DNA from: Ciborinia camelliae | Taxonomy: Eukaryota; Ascomycota; Leotiomycetes; Helotiales; Sclerotiniaceae | Direction of reading: 5' to 3' | DNA length: 64,000 nucleotides | Assembly: GCA_025890175.1 (NCBI GenBank) | Contig: JANPYM010000014.1 | Location: 1,393,637 to 1,457,636 of the forward strand | Shown here: positions 45,813 through 58,979 of the stretch, piece after piece | Layout of the letters: every line of letters starts with the position of its first letter | Position numbering within the stretch: the first letter of the stretch is position 1 | Translations under genes and position numbers: made by a program | The notes under the pieces: model-generated | Database searches by the model: none | Told to the model about the DNA's origin: nothing | What the model saw: the letters and a program-made list of their open reading frames with translations, nothing else

Positions 45813-46479
45813 TATGAATAAGAGGGATACATACTTGATGCGAGAGCGAGAGCGAGGGTGATGTGGTTGTGGATGTGGATGTGGATGTGGATGTGGAAGG
45901 GGGGTTAGATGAAGATGAGAAGATGGCTATTAGATGGATGGATGGATACATGGATGGATGGATACATGGATTGATGGATGGATTGTATTAGTGAGAGTGG
46001 GAGTGGCTGGTATGGTGTGGTGGTGGTGGTGGTGGTGGAGCGCATCTTAGCATATCGTATCGTATCATCTCATCTCGTATCATCTCAGTTCATCTCAGTT
46101 CATCTTATCTCATCTCGTCTCATACCGTTTCATCTGGTTCTTTTGATGGATTGCGTGGAGTGTCTTTTTTTGAGGCTGGTTGAGGATGGAGGAAGAGAGG
46201 GAAGAGTGAAATTGATAATGATAGTTTGGTATGGTATGGTATGGTATGATATGGTATGGTATGGATGGTTAGTGGAAGGCATAAGATAAGATAGTTTGAG
46301 ATAAGAGCAGAAGAAGATAAGTACAGAAGAAGAAGAAGAAGAAGAGAAGAAAATGAAAAGTAAAAATTTGTATATTGCTGCTGCTATTGATGTTGTTGCT
46401 GATGTTGATGTTGATGTGATCTCTAGTTTTTTAGTTCTAGGTTTGGAGGTTTGTAAGTTTGTAAATTTGAATAATAGAT

Positions 46480-46670
46480 AGTAGGTAATAAGTAATAGGT
46501 AGGGAGTAAGAAGTAGGAAATAGGGAGTAGAAAGTAGAAAATAAGAAGTAAAAAGTAAAAAGTAGGGAGTAGAGAATAGAAAATAAAGAATAGAGAATAG
46601 AAAGTAGGGAGTAAAAAATAGGGAATAGGGAGTAGGAAGTAAGGAGTAGGGAATAAGGAATAGATATTTT
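46480..46670. repeat. Degenerate GGGAGTAGAAAGTA repeat
   Basis: About 190 bp of imperfect units of 6-8 bases around AAGTAGGGAGTAG and AAAATAGGGAATAG. It directly precedes the N gap, suggesting that the repeat caused the assembly break. Confidence 0.75.
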
Positions 46671-46697
46671 TAAAGGAGGGTGGGGATGTAGGTATAA

Positions 46698-46707
46698 NNN
46701 NNNNNNN
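46698..46707. other. Assembly gap of ten N
   Basis: Ten unknown bases between two low-complexity purine-rich stretches. The true gap size is not known from this sequence. Confidence 0.98.
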
Positions 46708-47037
46708 AGGGGAAGGGGAAGGAGAAGGGGTAATAAGTAGGGGTAATATCTAAGTATTTTTTAGGAAAGGTTGTATAGGGGGTTGTAGGTATAAGGATAT
46801 ATGGGGGAGGGAAGGGAAGAGTTGTAGGAAGGGGAAGGGGATGTAGGTATGGGAGAAGGAGGAGGGGATAAGGAGGGGATGTATGCGGGAAATAGAGGAT
46901 AGACAGAATAGACAGGATAGACAGGATAGAATAGACAGGATAGATAGGTAGGTAGGTAGGTAGATAGATCGGTGAGTAGATAGATCTAAAATTCCAAGTA
47001 AATGAATGAATATAAAGTTCCAATGTAACTTCACTTC

Positions 47038-47151
47038 ACGAATTAACTTCACTGACTTCACTTCACTCACTTTACTTCACTCACTTCACTTCACTCACTT
47101 CACTTCACTTCACTCACTTCACTTCACTTCACTCACTTCACTTCACTCCTC
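47038..47151. repeat. TTCACTTCACTCAC repeat
   Basis: Mixed units of CTTCA and CTCA over about 110 bp, near the centre of the convergent spacer. Confidence 0.85.
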
Positions 47152-47248
47152 GCATGACTAACTCATTCATCAAGAGTTTTCCAAGAGTTTTTCAAGTGTT
47201 TTTCAGGAGTTGTTCAAGTCAAGGCCGCAATCTTCATCTTTATTTATT

Positions 47249-47347
47249 ACCTTCACCATCTTCACCATCTTCACCATCTTCACCATCTTCACCATCTTCA
47301 CCATCTTCACCATCTTCACCATCTTCACCATCTTCACCATCTTCACC
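47249..47347. repeat. Nonamer array (TTCACCATC)n, 11 units
   Basis: Perfect 9-bp tandem repeat; because the unit is a multiple of three it gives a spurious open frame. Confidence 0.9.
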
Positions 47348-47755
47348 ACTTATTTCATCTCATCCAATCTCATTCAAACTACCTGCTACCCAGTCTTACT
47401 ACTCATTCCACTCAGATATCTCATCTACCATCTCACAAAACCCTACTATAAACCTAGAAAAACAAAAACAAAAACAAACACAAACACATCAAGAAAAAAA
47501 GAATTGTGTAAATTTAAAAAACCATATATATATATACATACATATGTGTAGAAAAAGTATTCTATCCCATCCCATCCCATCCCATCCCATGCCATCCCAT
47601 TCCATGCCATCCCATCCCATACCATGCCATCCTATGCCATTTCATCTATATCCCTAAAACCCTTTCTTCCTTCCTTCCTTGATAGATTGATTAAATAATG
47701 GAGTAAAACAAATTATTATTCTTCTGCTATGCTATACTCTGCTCTCAACAGGACA

Positions 47756-47811
47756 GGACAGAACAGGACAGGACAAGACAAGACAAGACAAGACAAGACA
47801 AGACAAGACAG
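47756..47811. repeat. Pentamer array (GACAA)n
   Basis: GGACA units grade into about eight GACAA units, in the 3' flank of Pds5. Confidence 0.85.
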
Positions 47812-47872
47812 GGTATACATTTAGCATTTAGCATTTTGAATTTTCAAACACGTCCATCACTCAATTCTCATC

Positions 47873-47914
47873 TCCCAAGCCCCAAGCCCAAGCCCAAGCC
47901 CAAGCCCAAGCCCC
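47873..47914 (-). repeat. GGGCTT repeat on the minus strand, G-quadruplex potential
   Basis: On the plus strand this reads CCCAAG repeated with seven C3-4 runs. On the minus strand, the sense strand of Pds5, it is GGGCTT repeated with 3-4 base loops, starting about 60 bp past the Pds5 stop. Confidence 0.75.
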
Positions 47915-47974
47915 AAACACTAATAATCACCAAACAACAATCTTCCATCTTCCATCTACCATCTTCCATCTACA

Positions 47975-50900
47975 TTACTTAGCTCTCGCCCTAGTCGTCC
48001 TCCCACCCGCAACCACACCCTTAATTTTCTTCCCCCGACCCCTACCCCCCTTCCCAGCAACCGACTCCCTCTCCTTACTCTCCTTCCTCTCCTTCTCCCC
48101 CTCCACCTCCACAACCCCCATCTCACCCCCCACAACATCCCGTACGATCTTACCCCTAGTATTCCTCGTAGGTTTCAACGCTTGTCTGAAATTCTTTTCA
48201 TTCTCAGGAACCAGGACCACGTCTGCAGATGTATTATGATGACCTCGGAGACGACCGCGAGGTTTCTTGCCATTGGTTTGAGGTTCGGGTTCTGGCTCTT
48301 GTTCTTCGACCTCAGCGTCAGCTTCCGCTTCCGGTTCAATGTCATCAGCCATCTCTTCATCCCCATCTTCTTCCGCATCGTGAGCAGCTGGAGAATCCTC
48401 TTTTTCTTCCTCAACCTCTGCCTCTTCGGGTTCCGGACTAGCAGCTTTCTTCTGCTTACCATTTCTTCCTCTCCCAGCCGCTCTAGCATTCCTAGAACTT
48501 GTCTTAGCCGGTGGAGAAGGAGTAGGTTGCGGTGAATTTTGAGATGTTGCCAATTCAGTCAATGCCGCCGCACCTTCCGCATCTGTATTATTCTCAACCT
48601 CTTCTTCAACTTCTTCTCGTACAGCTTTCTTGCCCTTGCCCTTGGGTGTAGGTTTAGCGGATCTAGAAGCGCGTTTTGGAGGCGAGGATACAACTTCATC
48701 TTCCATCTCTACATCTTCTTGTTCTTGCTCAGCTTCAATCTCATCTTCGCTAACAGGAGCTGGGGCTGCTTTCTTGGATGTTTTCGCCTTCGCGTTCGAT
48801 TTGGCAGCTGCTCTAGCTCCACGTTTGGGTTGTGGAGGGGGAGATTCAGCTTCCAAAGGTTCGACTTCATCTTCCATATCAACATCCTCTTGCTCAGCCT
48901 CATCTTCGCTGACAACAGTTCGAGCTGATTTCTTAGGTGTTTTCGCCTTTGCCTTTCCCTTTCCCGTAGATTTAGGCACCGGCTCCTCTTCCTCTGCATC
49001 ATGTTCATCCTCAGCATCACCTTCCTCATCCTCTTCTTCTTCTTCTTCTTCGGACTCCATCTGATTCCCAGCCTCATCAAAGTAATCCCATTTACTAACT
49101 CCCTCCAACATCTCATCCTCATCCTCATCATCATCCCTATCAACATAACTCTTTCTAGCACTCGCTCCTCTTCCACTCTTTCTTCTATCTGCACTGCTAA
49201 TCGTAGGAGTTTTTGGCTCTTTGATTTTCCTTGGCTTAGGAGTCTTTGCTACTTTCCTGGAAGCTGTGGATTTGGGTTTTGCTTCAGACTTTTGTTTCTT
49301 GGCTGCAGGAAGAGAAGATTCGTCCATGGATTTGCGCTTTTGTGACTATGTTAGCATTAGTAAACAAGAAATAGATGATGGATACGAGCGAGATATACCT
49401 TCTTCTTGTCCACATTTCTAACCAAACGATCGAGTTCCTCATCCATTTCCTCAGGTATGTAGTTCTTTTCGGCAATCTCTTGTGCCACACTATGAGATTG
49501 AAGGGCTCCGAACAATTTCGCCGGAACTCTGACTTTAGCAGGGTATGACTGCATAGTCCAACCCTTCTTGACTTCCCACTTTGATATTATAGCTTGTGTG
49601 AGATCACTTAAGACGTATAGGTTTTCGGATTCTGCTGGGCTAATGGCATCTCGAGCTTGTTTGACACTTTGAGCATACTTATAGATAAGACCTAGATTAT
49701 CTTCCGAGGCGACAGAAGATACATAGTATAGTATGTAACGAGCATGATCGATAAGTTCAGCAGCTTCGGCGCTATAATCAGGGTGATGGGCTAAAAGTGA
49801 TAAGAGTCGTGGGAGGGTTTTCTCCAGCACCATAGTTTTCGATTCAAAAAATACCTTCGCACGAGAACGAATCCATGTGACGATTGAATTTTTGAAATTT
49901 TGTTCGGGCTCAAAAGCCGTCAGGAAGATAATTGTGTAAAAACGATCAGGGAGCTTGTCTTTCACCAAGTACTTCTGAAGCTTTTCGACAAAACCCTTTC
50001 GAACATTCATATGCTCGTCTTGTGCAACAAAAGATAGACGGTCGAAGTCAGCGGGAGCGAGAATTTCGTCAAATATTGGAGTGGTACATAGCTTGAGAAT
50101 CAACTGCGCTGCCAGTAACCTCAAACGAGATTTGTGATGTCTGGGGGTATCTTGCTTTTTCGAAAGCTCTCCGTTCTTCACTATCAACGTGTTCAACACT
50201 TTGAAGACCGGTTGAGCAACAGCCTTCACTTCTGTCTCTTCAACTGTACGCAGTCGGTTCACCAGAATCTTCAGAGCCCAACATTTGGCTTGACATTCTT
50301 CGTCCAATTCATCATCATTTTGCCAACTGGGATCGGTCTCTTTCGCTGGAGTTCGAACTTGTAGGAGAAGTTCTTGGGTGGTGATTTCAAGAATCTCATC
50401 ACTGTAGTCATCCGCAATCTTGGGTGATAATAATTGCAATTGACTTATTGCCGCCAGCTTTGTCAGGAAATGTCGCTCACCATATTTCCACTCCTTTGTT
50501 GACTTCTCCAAAAGATCCTTTGCGTGCATCTCCTTTCGGTCGGTGGCAGCCATCAAAAGTGTTATCGCATACTTAGCAGCTCGAGGGGGTGTTCCATAGG
50601 ATGCGTAGCTGACCAATGTTTGAGTGAACTTGCGGTCTTTGGGGAGTGATTTCGATTCAGTCTTGCTTTTAGCAAATACCGCACATGCTTTCAAGGTTGC
50701 CACGGTGCCTGGATCATTTTCTTTCTCCTCGGTTGGTGCCTCATCCTCTAAAGTTTTGCATAGTTCCTTGATATTCGCCGTCAGAACTTGTGGATTCTTC
50801 TCGGATATTTCATTCATAACCTCCTGAGCTGTAGCACCCAATCCTTTATCGTCAGTTCTCGAAAATTGGAGGATAGCAGGCAAGTGACTTCGATTGTATA

Positions 50901-53229
50901 TCAAGAATGCAGAACGGTAAATGATGGGCGTAAAGGTATCCAGAAGACCAGCCGGGACATTAGGTGCTGCCTCAATACGTTTAGAAAATTCCTTGATAGC
51001 ATTGTGAACAGTCTTGAAATCGCTCTTAGGGTCCATTGTATACCGTAATAGCTGATAAGTTCTTCGATCGTGCAGCTTGGAGTATTTATGTAGATCTTGG
51101 CTGGTTCGCAGGGGATCTGGAAGGAATTGAAGAAGGTAGTCAATCACCGCGTTCAACTTTTGTCTCACATCTGCTGCATCGCCGTCAGTTACTCCGCCAT
51201 TGAACTCCTCGCATTTCTTAATATAAGCAGAGAGAACATCAAAGTATGGCTTTTGTCGCGCCTGTAAAGCAAAGAAAGCCTTCTTGGGTTTTGCATCCAA
51301 GGATCGGACTAATAATAAGATGCGCTCTGCTCGGATTCTGTCTGCATCGAATGGTTCGTCGGAAGATGATTGAGATTGTGAGAAGCCATTCTTCGAGCCT
51401 TTCGCCTTGGAAGGGGGGTAGGTCAAAGGGAGGAGCTGTTCAAACATCACATGATCTAAAACAACGTTAAGCTCTAAATCATTGGCGAAGAAACCTTCAA
51501 AAATTCTCGATGGAATAGCTCCCAGGGACGCGATCACACTCTCATTGCCTGCCGCAATCTCGCCAGTTGCCACACCCCATATCGTACCGAGTGTTGTCAT
51601 GGCCTCTGCTCGGACAGCAGGCTTACGGTCTCTCGCCCGATCCGCCAGATTACTAAGAACAGAACCAGATTTGATTACTGGGCCATTAGGAACAAGCTTT
51701 TCCATGATATCCACTAGGTTGAAGCTTGCCACTGCTTTCACAGCGGCAATTCTGACCTTCTCATCCGGATCGTTCAACTTTTCTGCCAATGACTTGACCA
51801 AGGCAATTTCATCTTCTCGATTTAGTCCGATGCCTCCAGCCTCGGTGACCAAGATTCGTCCGATGGCAGTGGTCCAGGCTGACCGAATAACCGGCGATTT
51901 ATCATTTTTTCGGCCAATAAAGCTATGATAAACAGATGGATGTGTTTGAGAAAAGGATTGTGGTGAACTGGGTTTGACGAGGATACTTGTAATGGGCATT
52001 ACTGGGTAATCATGGAGTCTTACTGGAGGATATGCAGCAGGATCCATATTAGGAAGAGGTGGTGGTCCCGCAGCACCAATTCCAGAGATGATGTCTCCCA
52101 AGGTCTCAGTAGCCAACAAACGTAATTGTATGTTTTCTGCGGACAACTCTGCCTCCACCTGAGGAATAACATTCTGTAGTACTGAAGGTGATGCGCGCCA
52201 CAGCTCCCTCAAAAGTCTATGAGCTTTGTTGAGCTCTTTCAAATCCGCATCTGATGGGCCTGTGGGGGCATCATCATCATCCGAGTCCGCATCATCCTTT
52301 CGGTTTCCATTTGCTTTGCCTCCACTTGTAGAAACCTCCATCATAACATCATTGAAATATTGACTGACATAACGCGACATCTTATCTGAGCAGTCGTTAC
52401 AGATAGTCTTTGCCATATTGTATGCTTCCGGTAGATCCTTCAACAGTAGAGTAGATTGCTTGTCATCGGCTTTGGCTCCATGTTTATTTTTACCTCCAAT
52501 AGGCGTAGCAGCTCGTAGAAATTGCGCAACAATAATATCGATGACCTGGGGTCCCACAACTGGCGCTTCATCCACCAAAGTAACTAAACATTGTGACATA
52601 TTGTATTCGACATCTTTGCTGACTTGTTCGCCTGTTGAGGACTTTGAAGAACCGGAACAAATATCGAAGAAAGTACTGAATAGATGTAGCATGAGATCCT
52701 CGGCATTGGGAAGATCTGTCATAAGGACGATACTTTTGACTTCTGTAAGGGATGATAGAACATATTTGTGCTCGGTATTATATGTGTGACTAGGATTGGA
52801 GAGGGCCGGTAGGATGGTACCGACAAAGAAGGTAAAGATATTCTAATAAAGTTAGTTTCCAAATTGGCAACGTTTTTGACAGGTTTGAACATGGTCTACC
52901 TTAACCTGTGAACTAGTATATGGTGCATCTGGAGCACAAAGCTTCAATACATCCACCAAGCAGCATCCTGTCCATGCCTTGACTCCGTTGTCCTTATGGT
53001 TCAATAGATTCTGCGCCGCAAGCTCTTTAGCCACTACAGTCAATGATGATTTATCAACTTCCTCCTGATCCATATCCCGAAGCTCACTCGCAAGCTTCTT
53101 GAGTCTCTTTAATAGAGTTTCGGTCGCAATGGGCTTTCCCGCGCGCCATGATAGTGCTTCATTGAAGACTAAGCTCATAGAGGGCTCTTCTGGTTCAGGA
53201 GATTCGATTGCACCGCGGCGCGGAGCCAT
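47975..53229 (-). CDS. PDS5: Sister-chromatid cohesion protein Pds5
   Basis: HEAT-repeat cohesin regulator that binds the kleisin-Scc3 region and controls cohesin maintenance and release. Exons 53229-52900, 52842-49399 and 49345-47975 join in frame to 1714 residues; an alternative acceptor nine bases on (49336) would also be in frame. Helical repeats occupy roughly 1-1250, with family stretches TDLPNAEDLMLHLFSTFFDIC near residue 140 and DKLPDRFYTIIFLTAFEPE. The last 450 residues are disordered, alternately basic and acidic, and contain an internal duplication (SEDEAEQEDVDMEDEVE and SEDEIEAEQEQEDVEMEDEV, each followed by a PPxPKRxxRxAxK-like stretch). The length is close to that of filamentous-fungal Spo76/Pds5 as I recall it. 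Confidence 0.93.
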
Positions 53230-55718
53230 TTTTAATTAAAAAATCCAGTCGCGGAATTATACTTGTAATAAATATTCTCGTTCGAATTGATTTGAAGATG
53301 CGCAGGGTGATGGTGGATTATTTCGTGGTTGAATGTGTTTGATGATTGATTTGATTTGATGTATTGAGCTTAACCTCAGAGTACATGGGTGAAGGAGAAA
53401 TCGCGTGTGGTACCACACTGAGACGCGTTTTAAGCTTTTTAGGTAATCATGCTATGCTACAGAGCAATCAAGCTTCCTCCATCTTTTCCTTTCCTTTTTG
53501 TCATCCATCTCATTCACTCAATACAATCTTCATGAATCTTCCAATTGCTTCAAGATCCATAGATGATTTTACAACTGTTTTACAGCTGTTTTACGGCTGT
53601 GTTTACAACTGTCCACGTTTCTTACCTAGGTACCTTTATAATGAGTTACCTTGAGAATCCCGAAGACCGACCTAATAATCTTAGGTAACTAGGAACATTA
53701 TTACTAAATTCATAGTCATCATCATCATCCATTTATCATGCAACACACGGACACTTGGACACTCAGAGGGTTTTAACCGGTGCCTTCATCTGATTTGAGT
53801 ATCCCATTCTGTGACTGGTATATATATCATTTGATAGGTACTCACAATTCACAATGGTGACAGAGTTTAAAATTACTCTTGTATCCTTTGATATGTCGTG
53901 ATACAGAACCTAACCTAACCTTAGAATTTGGTTCTCCAATTCCGTCTCTTATATGAAGATAAGTTCATCTTTCCGAGGCATCAAGATGGTACTGTCCGAA
54001 GTATGGATGATATGAGATAAGATATGGTGCCCGGGTCATGATGATTCTACATCTTTGAATGGTATCTACTTTCTTTTGCTCTCCTATAGCGAAGAGAACC
54101 AATCAAGTACTGCTGGTTTCCACTTTGCAAGGGTATGATAGTTCAATATTCTCGAACAATTACTTTATGCAACCATTCTGCTACTAGATGACAAAGAGAA
54201 TTAGTCTCCGGAGTTGGATTATCAAGAGTAGTATGTAGCTGGTCTTAAGTATGAGAAAGACCCTTTGCAAACCAGCAAGCACAGAGGGAAACTGTCTTCA
54301 GATCCTTATGTGTCTGATATGTGGCTCATAGTGACCTATCCCACTTCCTCTAGTTTGACATGATCAAGATGATTATGGTATTTTTATTTGTGGGGGAATG
54401 GTTGGGGATGTCTGTAACTCTACTATTATCCTGACTTGTTTGATGCCTGTAGAAGCAGCCATAGAAACAGACAGAACATTAGAAACAGACAGAACATTAG
54501 CAACACCTAGATGGTCTCCTAGGTATGCCTCTATTAATGGAAGAGGCCAAGTATCCTGAGATGGACAATGAAATCTCTTGACTGGTGTTCAAGATTATGC
54601 AACTCAAACTACATTCACTGAATACTATTGAAGTGAAAGACAGACAGATATATGTTGGGGATAGTTGAGTGTTTTCTCCTAGCTAATGATATCAGTTGTG
54701 ATCAAGGATCAATCAAAGTAACACTTAAGAGCGAGAGCGAAAGCTAGCGAAAGCGAAAGCGCCGTGAAGAGGCAGGTATGATACCATGAAGAGGAGAAAA
54801 GAGAGCCATCTTATGTTGTTTTCTATATTCAGTCCAAGTCCACATATGTGTTTGATACAAACAACGGGTGATCAAGTCATAGTTATGTTCATCATCTTGG
54901 TGAAAGATGTTTGCTATCATAGCCTAGCCACCTAGGAGATATCTTCTTAATTTCAAGTTACCTATCTTTAAAAGTCTGGAAAAGTTTCTGCCATGATGTT
55001 TGTAGTGCAAGAGTGAGAATTGCAATCGCTGGAGCATGGTGGCATAATTACTAATTGGAATTCATCAATTTCAACCAATCAAGATATTTTCTTTATCCCA
55101 AACAAGCCTTAAAACCACAAGACTTTCTTGTTTATTATGTTATTTTCCAAATAGGATTTTCTCATTCGTTGATTCTACTGTTGATTCTCCTGTTGCTGTT
55201 ATGATGAATTTACCTACTACCTTCCTTACCTACCACCTTACCCACCCACCTACCTACCTACCTAGTATTCACCTCTCGGCTTTTCCCTTCGGCCCGAAAA
55301 CATCACCTCCTCTCCGGCTCCCAACAGTTACAATACCAAAATCACCTCAGTTTCGATATTCCCATCAACTTCTCATCTTTCCCCACCAAAACAAGACAAA
55401 CAAGAGAAACACAACATAACATTGGTAACTGAACAATCATCAATTGTTGATCAATTTGATACATCACACTCCTTTTGAATCTGATCAGTTTATCAAAATT
55501 CCCTCATTATCTTTCACTTCATATCTTTCACTTTTTCCATCTTCCGCCCTTTCTTCCCACTTTTTTTCTCTTCTTAAAAACTCTCCACATCCATCAAAAC
55601 ACCAAAAACGATCCAAAAGTCCTTCCTTTGATAAACCTTCCACGAAGACACTTGCTTACCTTCATCTATTTCCTTAAAAACATAGATCAACTCTTCTTGA
55701 TTGATTAAAATCATCAAA
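53230..55718. other. 2.5-kb divergent intergenic region
   Basis: Between Pds5 and the wall-protein gene, which point away from each other. Composition is ordinary and repeats are few compared with the convergent spacers. It contains an exact 18-bp tandem duplication at 54463-54498, a GCGAAA run at 54735-54762 and, from about 55200, a C/T-rich leader for the wall-protein gene. Short frames there (55201-55708) are not supported as genes. Confidence 0.55.
54463..54498. repeat. Exact 18-bp tandem duplication
   Basis: AGAAACAGACAGAACATT occurs twice with no difference, which implies a recent duplication or constraint. Confidence 0.9.
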
Positions 55719-57935
55719 ATGAATCTCTTCTTGAGTATTCTACTTTTCATCTCGGCACTGGTTGCTGAGGTGACTTCTGCTTCAATTTCCTGTATGTATC
55801 AACACCTGATCCTCAATCCCACAGAATCAATTACTAATTCTTATTGTTACAATATAGTCATTGATGAGGTTCATAATGAGGTTCGAGCTATATCTTACGG
55901 AGGCCTTCAATTGCCAGGAACTTCCCTTGTCACCACCAATAATGTAGTTGTTGCAACTTCAACTGGATCAAAAGTTTTCGAATTTTCATCGACTTCTTGT
56001 GCTACTTCTCAATCTTCCGCAGCTGCATCAACAAGTGATGGTTTCTCTTCCGTCAATCCTGATCACTCAGTTGCTCAGAGCAGTGGTGATAACATTGGTA
56101 CCTCTGATCCCTCTATCACCTATATTATCTCTACACGCACAGTGAACCCAGTCGAATCAGTTGCACCCACCCCTCAATCCACAGGTCCTTTATCTGCAGG
56201 TGATAGTTCAACGTAAGTCAACTTCATAATTGGGTTTTATAAATTATGCTGATTGAAGTCTAGAGCTGGTCTTGTTTCTTCTGTTGATGTTGGTGGTGTG
56301 ACATCTTATGTGTAGGTTTTCCTTCCCGAATAATTAATTTTATCATGACTAACAATATTCTTTAGAGCTCCAACCACTTCTGATCTTACTCAATCATCTG
56401 TCCAATCATCAGTTCAGTCCTCTGTCCAATCATCTGCCATCACACCATCTATTGTTCAATCCTATCCAGTCCAATCATCGGCAACTCCATCATTGCCAGC
56501 TCAATCATTGACAATTCTTCCATCACCACTTGAGTCATCGGCAGCTCAATCAACCTCAAAAGGCACTGGCCAAGTGTCAGCTTCCTCAATTCTCCCAGGA
56601 TTGAGCAATAGCATTGCCCCATTCCCTAACAGCACCACCGCTTACCCTGTTCAATCTTCAAGTTCGTTTGTGGGTACTATAAATGTTCCAGTAACGTCAG
56701 CATACAGTCCATCTAGTCCTGCTGTCCCTGTTATTCTCGGAACACCACACAGCAACTCTGCCAACCTTCCTGCAAGCACTCCAACATATAACAATGTATC
56801 CAGTTCTGCTAATTCTGTTATTGTCGGAACTCCCCAGAGCATTATTTCCAGCAGTTCTCCAAGTGCTCCATCATCAGGTTTTATTGGAACAATCAACACT
56901 TCTGTCACAAGCACGACAACTATATTTTCAACAAAAACTCGTACTGGAACTTTCACCACAACCATCACTCAGTCATCTGCTGATATTACTTCTCAAAGTA
57001 TTATTGGTAAACTTACAAATACTGATGCTCCATCAAGTCTTACAACAGAAACCTTCACCTCTGGAGGAAGAACCTGGACTACAACCGAGACTGGACCTCC
57101 AAGTACAGTCACTGCATCTCTCATATTGAACCCAGCATTCTCAGACTCTAACAGCGATGGTATTGTTCATACTTATGGTGCTGCTATTCCTACTTCTGGT
57201 GCTGCTGTTCCTACTTCTGGTGGTGCCGATGCTACTAATGGTGCTGTGCCATCAGGTTGCACTTGCCCAACACCAGTCACAGTCACTGTTACTGCAACAC
57301 CATTTACAGTTACTGGTGGAACACTTACAGGCACTGGATCTATTGGATCAATCAACTCTGTTGCAGTTACTGGTGGAAAACTTATCGGTACTTCATCAAC
57401 CGATTCCCCTGTAGTTACTGGTGGAGCACTTACAGATACTGGATCTATTGGATCGACTAACTCCCCTGAAGAAGCTACCAGTTCCTCATCTGAGCCATCA
57501 GCAACATACTATACTCCTCCGGCACAGGAATCCTCCGCTACTAACAGTATTCCCAGTGTCACAATCCCAACTGGTGACATGCCTCGTCCTCACAAAGGAA
57601 CTTTCCCAAGCTTTATGTCACTCCCTACCACTGTCACTAGCATTGATGCTACTTCTCTCTCTAGCTATCACACTCATTACACCTACCCCACAGGCATTCA
57701 CAGCATCTACACCAACCACTCCTCCCCCAGCACTGGAAGCCCCTCAGATATCAATGGAGGAACTGGTGTTGGAACCATAGTCAAACCAACCATCACCAAC
57801 CCATCAATCGGTCTACCACCTGTTCCTAGAGCAACTACACCAGCAATCTACACAGGCAGTGCTGATATCAATATTGTTGGTGCAGAATCCGTTGCACTAA
57901 TTGTTGGCTTTGTCGCCCTTCTTCTCCTCGTTTAA
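55719..57935 (+). CDS. Ser/Thr-rich GPI-anchored cell-surface protein
   Basis: Predicted secreted, heavily O-glycosylated wall or membrane protein. Exons 55719-56212, 56264-56311 and 56366-57935 join in frame to 703 residues. The middle exon has 48 bases (AGLVSSVDVGGVTSY) bounded by 51- and 54-nt introns; skipping it keeps the frame and gives 687. Residues 1-20 are a signal peptide (FLSILLFISALVAEVTS). About 75 residues with Cys follow (SCMYQHL, NSYCYNIV), then a long Ser/Thr/Pro region with local repeats (TGGALTDTGSIGS-like units, SGGRTWTTTETGP). The C-terminus ends in a hydrophobic tail (SVALIVGFVALLLLV), as a GPI attachment signal does. The first ATG is used. No catalytic domain is seen; an adhesin or structural role is possible. 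Confidence 0.82.
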
Positions 57936-58979
57936 GGAAAAGATATTGTTGTATAACCAAATTGGATCGATTACATACAGTGTGATGGTAGAAAGGGAGG
58001 GTTTGCTTTCGGATCGGCTAGGCTAGGATAGGATCAGCTGGCATCTAGATTTAAAGGCTCTTCTTTTCCCTTCTTTTATTTTTCTCTTCTTCTCTTCTCT
58101 TCTCTCCTCTTTTATTTCATAGGAAAAAGATTGATTTGATATGATATGATATGATATGCTCATGGTGCAACGAGATTTGTCATATGTATTCTCATTCATC
58201 TCTCTCTCTTTCCTTTTTTTTCTTATTTTTTCAACCAAGTAACTTAGTTATTCATTCACTTCATTCTATTCCCAGACATGTTTTTCCTCACTTCTCATCA
58301 CTCATTCATTACTTCTTTGTATCAAATTGTCCTGGCTTGCCTTTCCCTTATCTTATCTTGTCTTGTCTCGTCTTGGTCCTATCTTACCTGTCTTGGTTTG
58401 CTTTGACGGGTATGGATAGGTAGATGGATAGATAGATACATGGGTATCAGAGAAACAGAAACAGAAACAGAGATTGGGAAAAGATTCCTTTGTTTTTGTT
58501 TGTTTGTTTTTCATCGGCTTAGGATAGGATAGGATAGGATAGGATGGATCACTTGAATAGGGAAGATATGACTAAACAAGTTAAGAATCTTGCTTGGGCT
58601 TCGGCTTTCTGGGCTTGGGCTTGGTTTTGTTTGGTTTCTTTTCATGTAATGGGAAATGGGGAAATGGGAAATTTGAATGAATCCAAGGAAGCGGGAAGAG
58701 GGAAGAGGGAAGAGGGGAGAGGGGAGAGGGGAGGAATTTGTGGTTTGGATGGACGGTTAGGATGGATGGTTAGGATGGAGGGATGGATAGCAGGAGTTAC
58801 TAGGTACATTGCATACATTACGTACGTACATACATGAATGAATAAAAATCAAAATAAAAATCAAAATCAAATAAAAATCAAATAAAAATGCATCTCTTAA
58901 ACAAACATCTCTTTTTTCTTCTTTTGCAATCTCTAATATATATATTTTAAAACACCTCATTAATTATGCGAAACGGATA

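Larger units (their letters stand above)
44878..47974. other. 3.1-kb convergent intergenic region
   Basis: No gene is supported between the ends of Rco1 and Pds5. 44878-45400 resembles an ordinary 3' flank. From 45420 to 46960 the plus strand is G/A-rich; from about 47030 to 47970 it is C/T- and A-rich. The switch is near 46980-47030. Repeats inside are listed separately. Confidence 0.6.

Noticed and set aside
47154..47657. Open frame of 167 codons after the Rco1-Pds5 mid-point
   Set aside because: Mostly the nonamer TTCACCATC repeat and CCCAT repeats, with no protein-like part.
48182..49421. Several plus-strand frames opposite the Pds5 tail
   Set aside because: They are antisense shadows of the repetitive acidic/basic tail.
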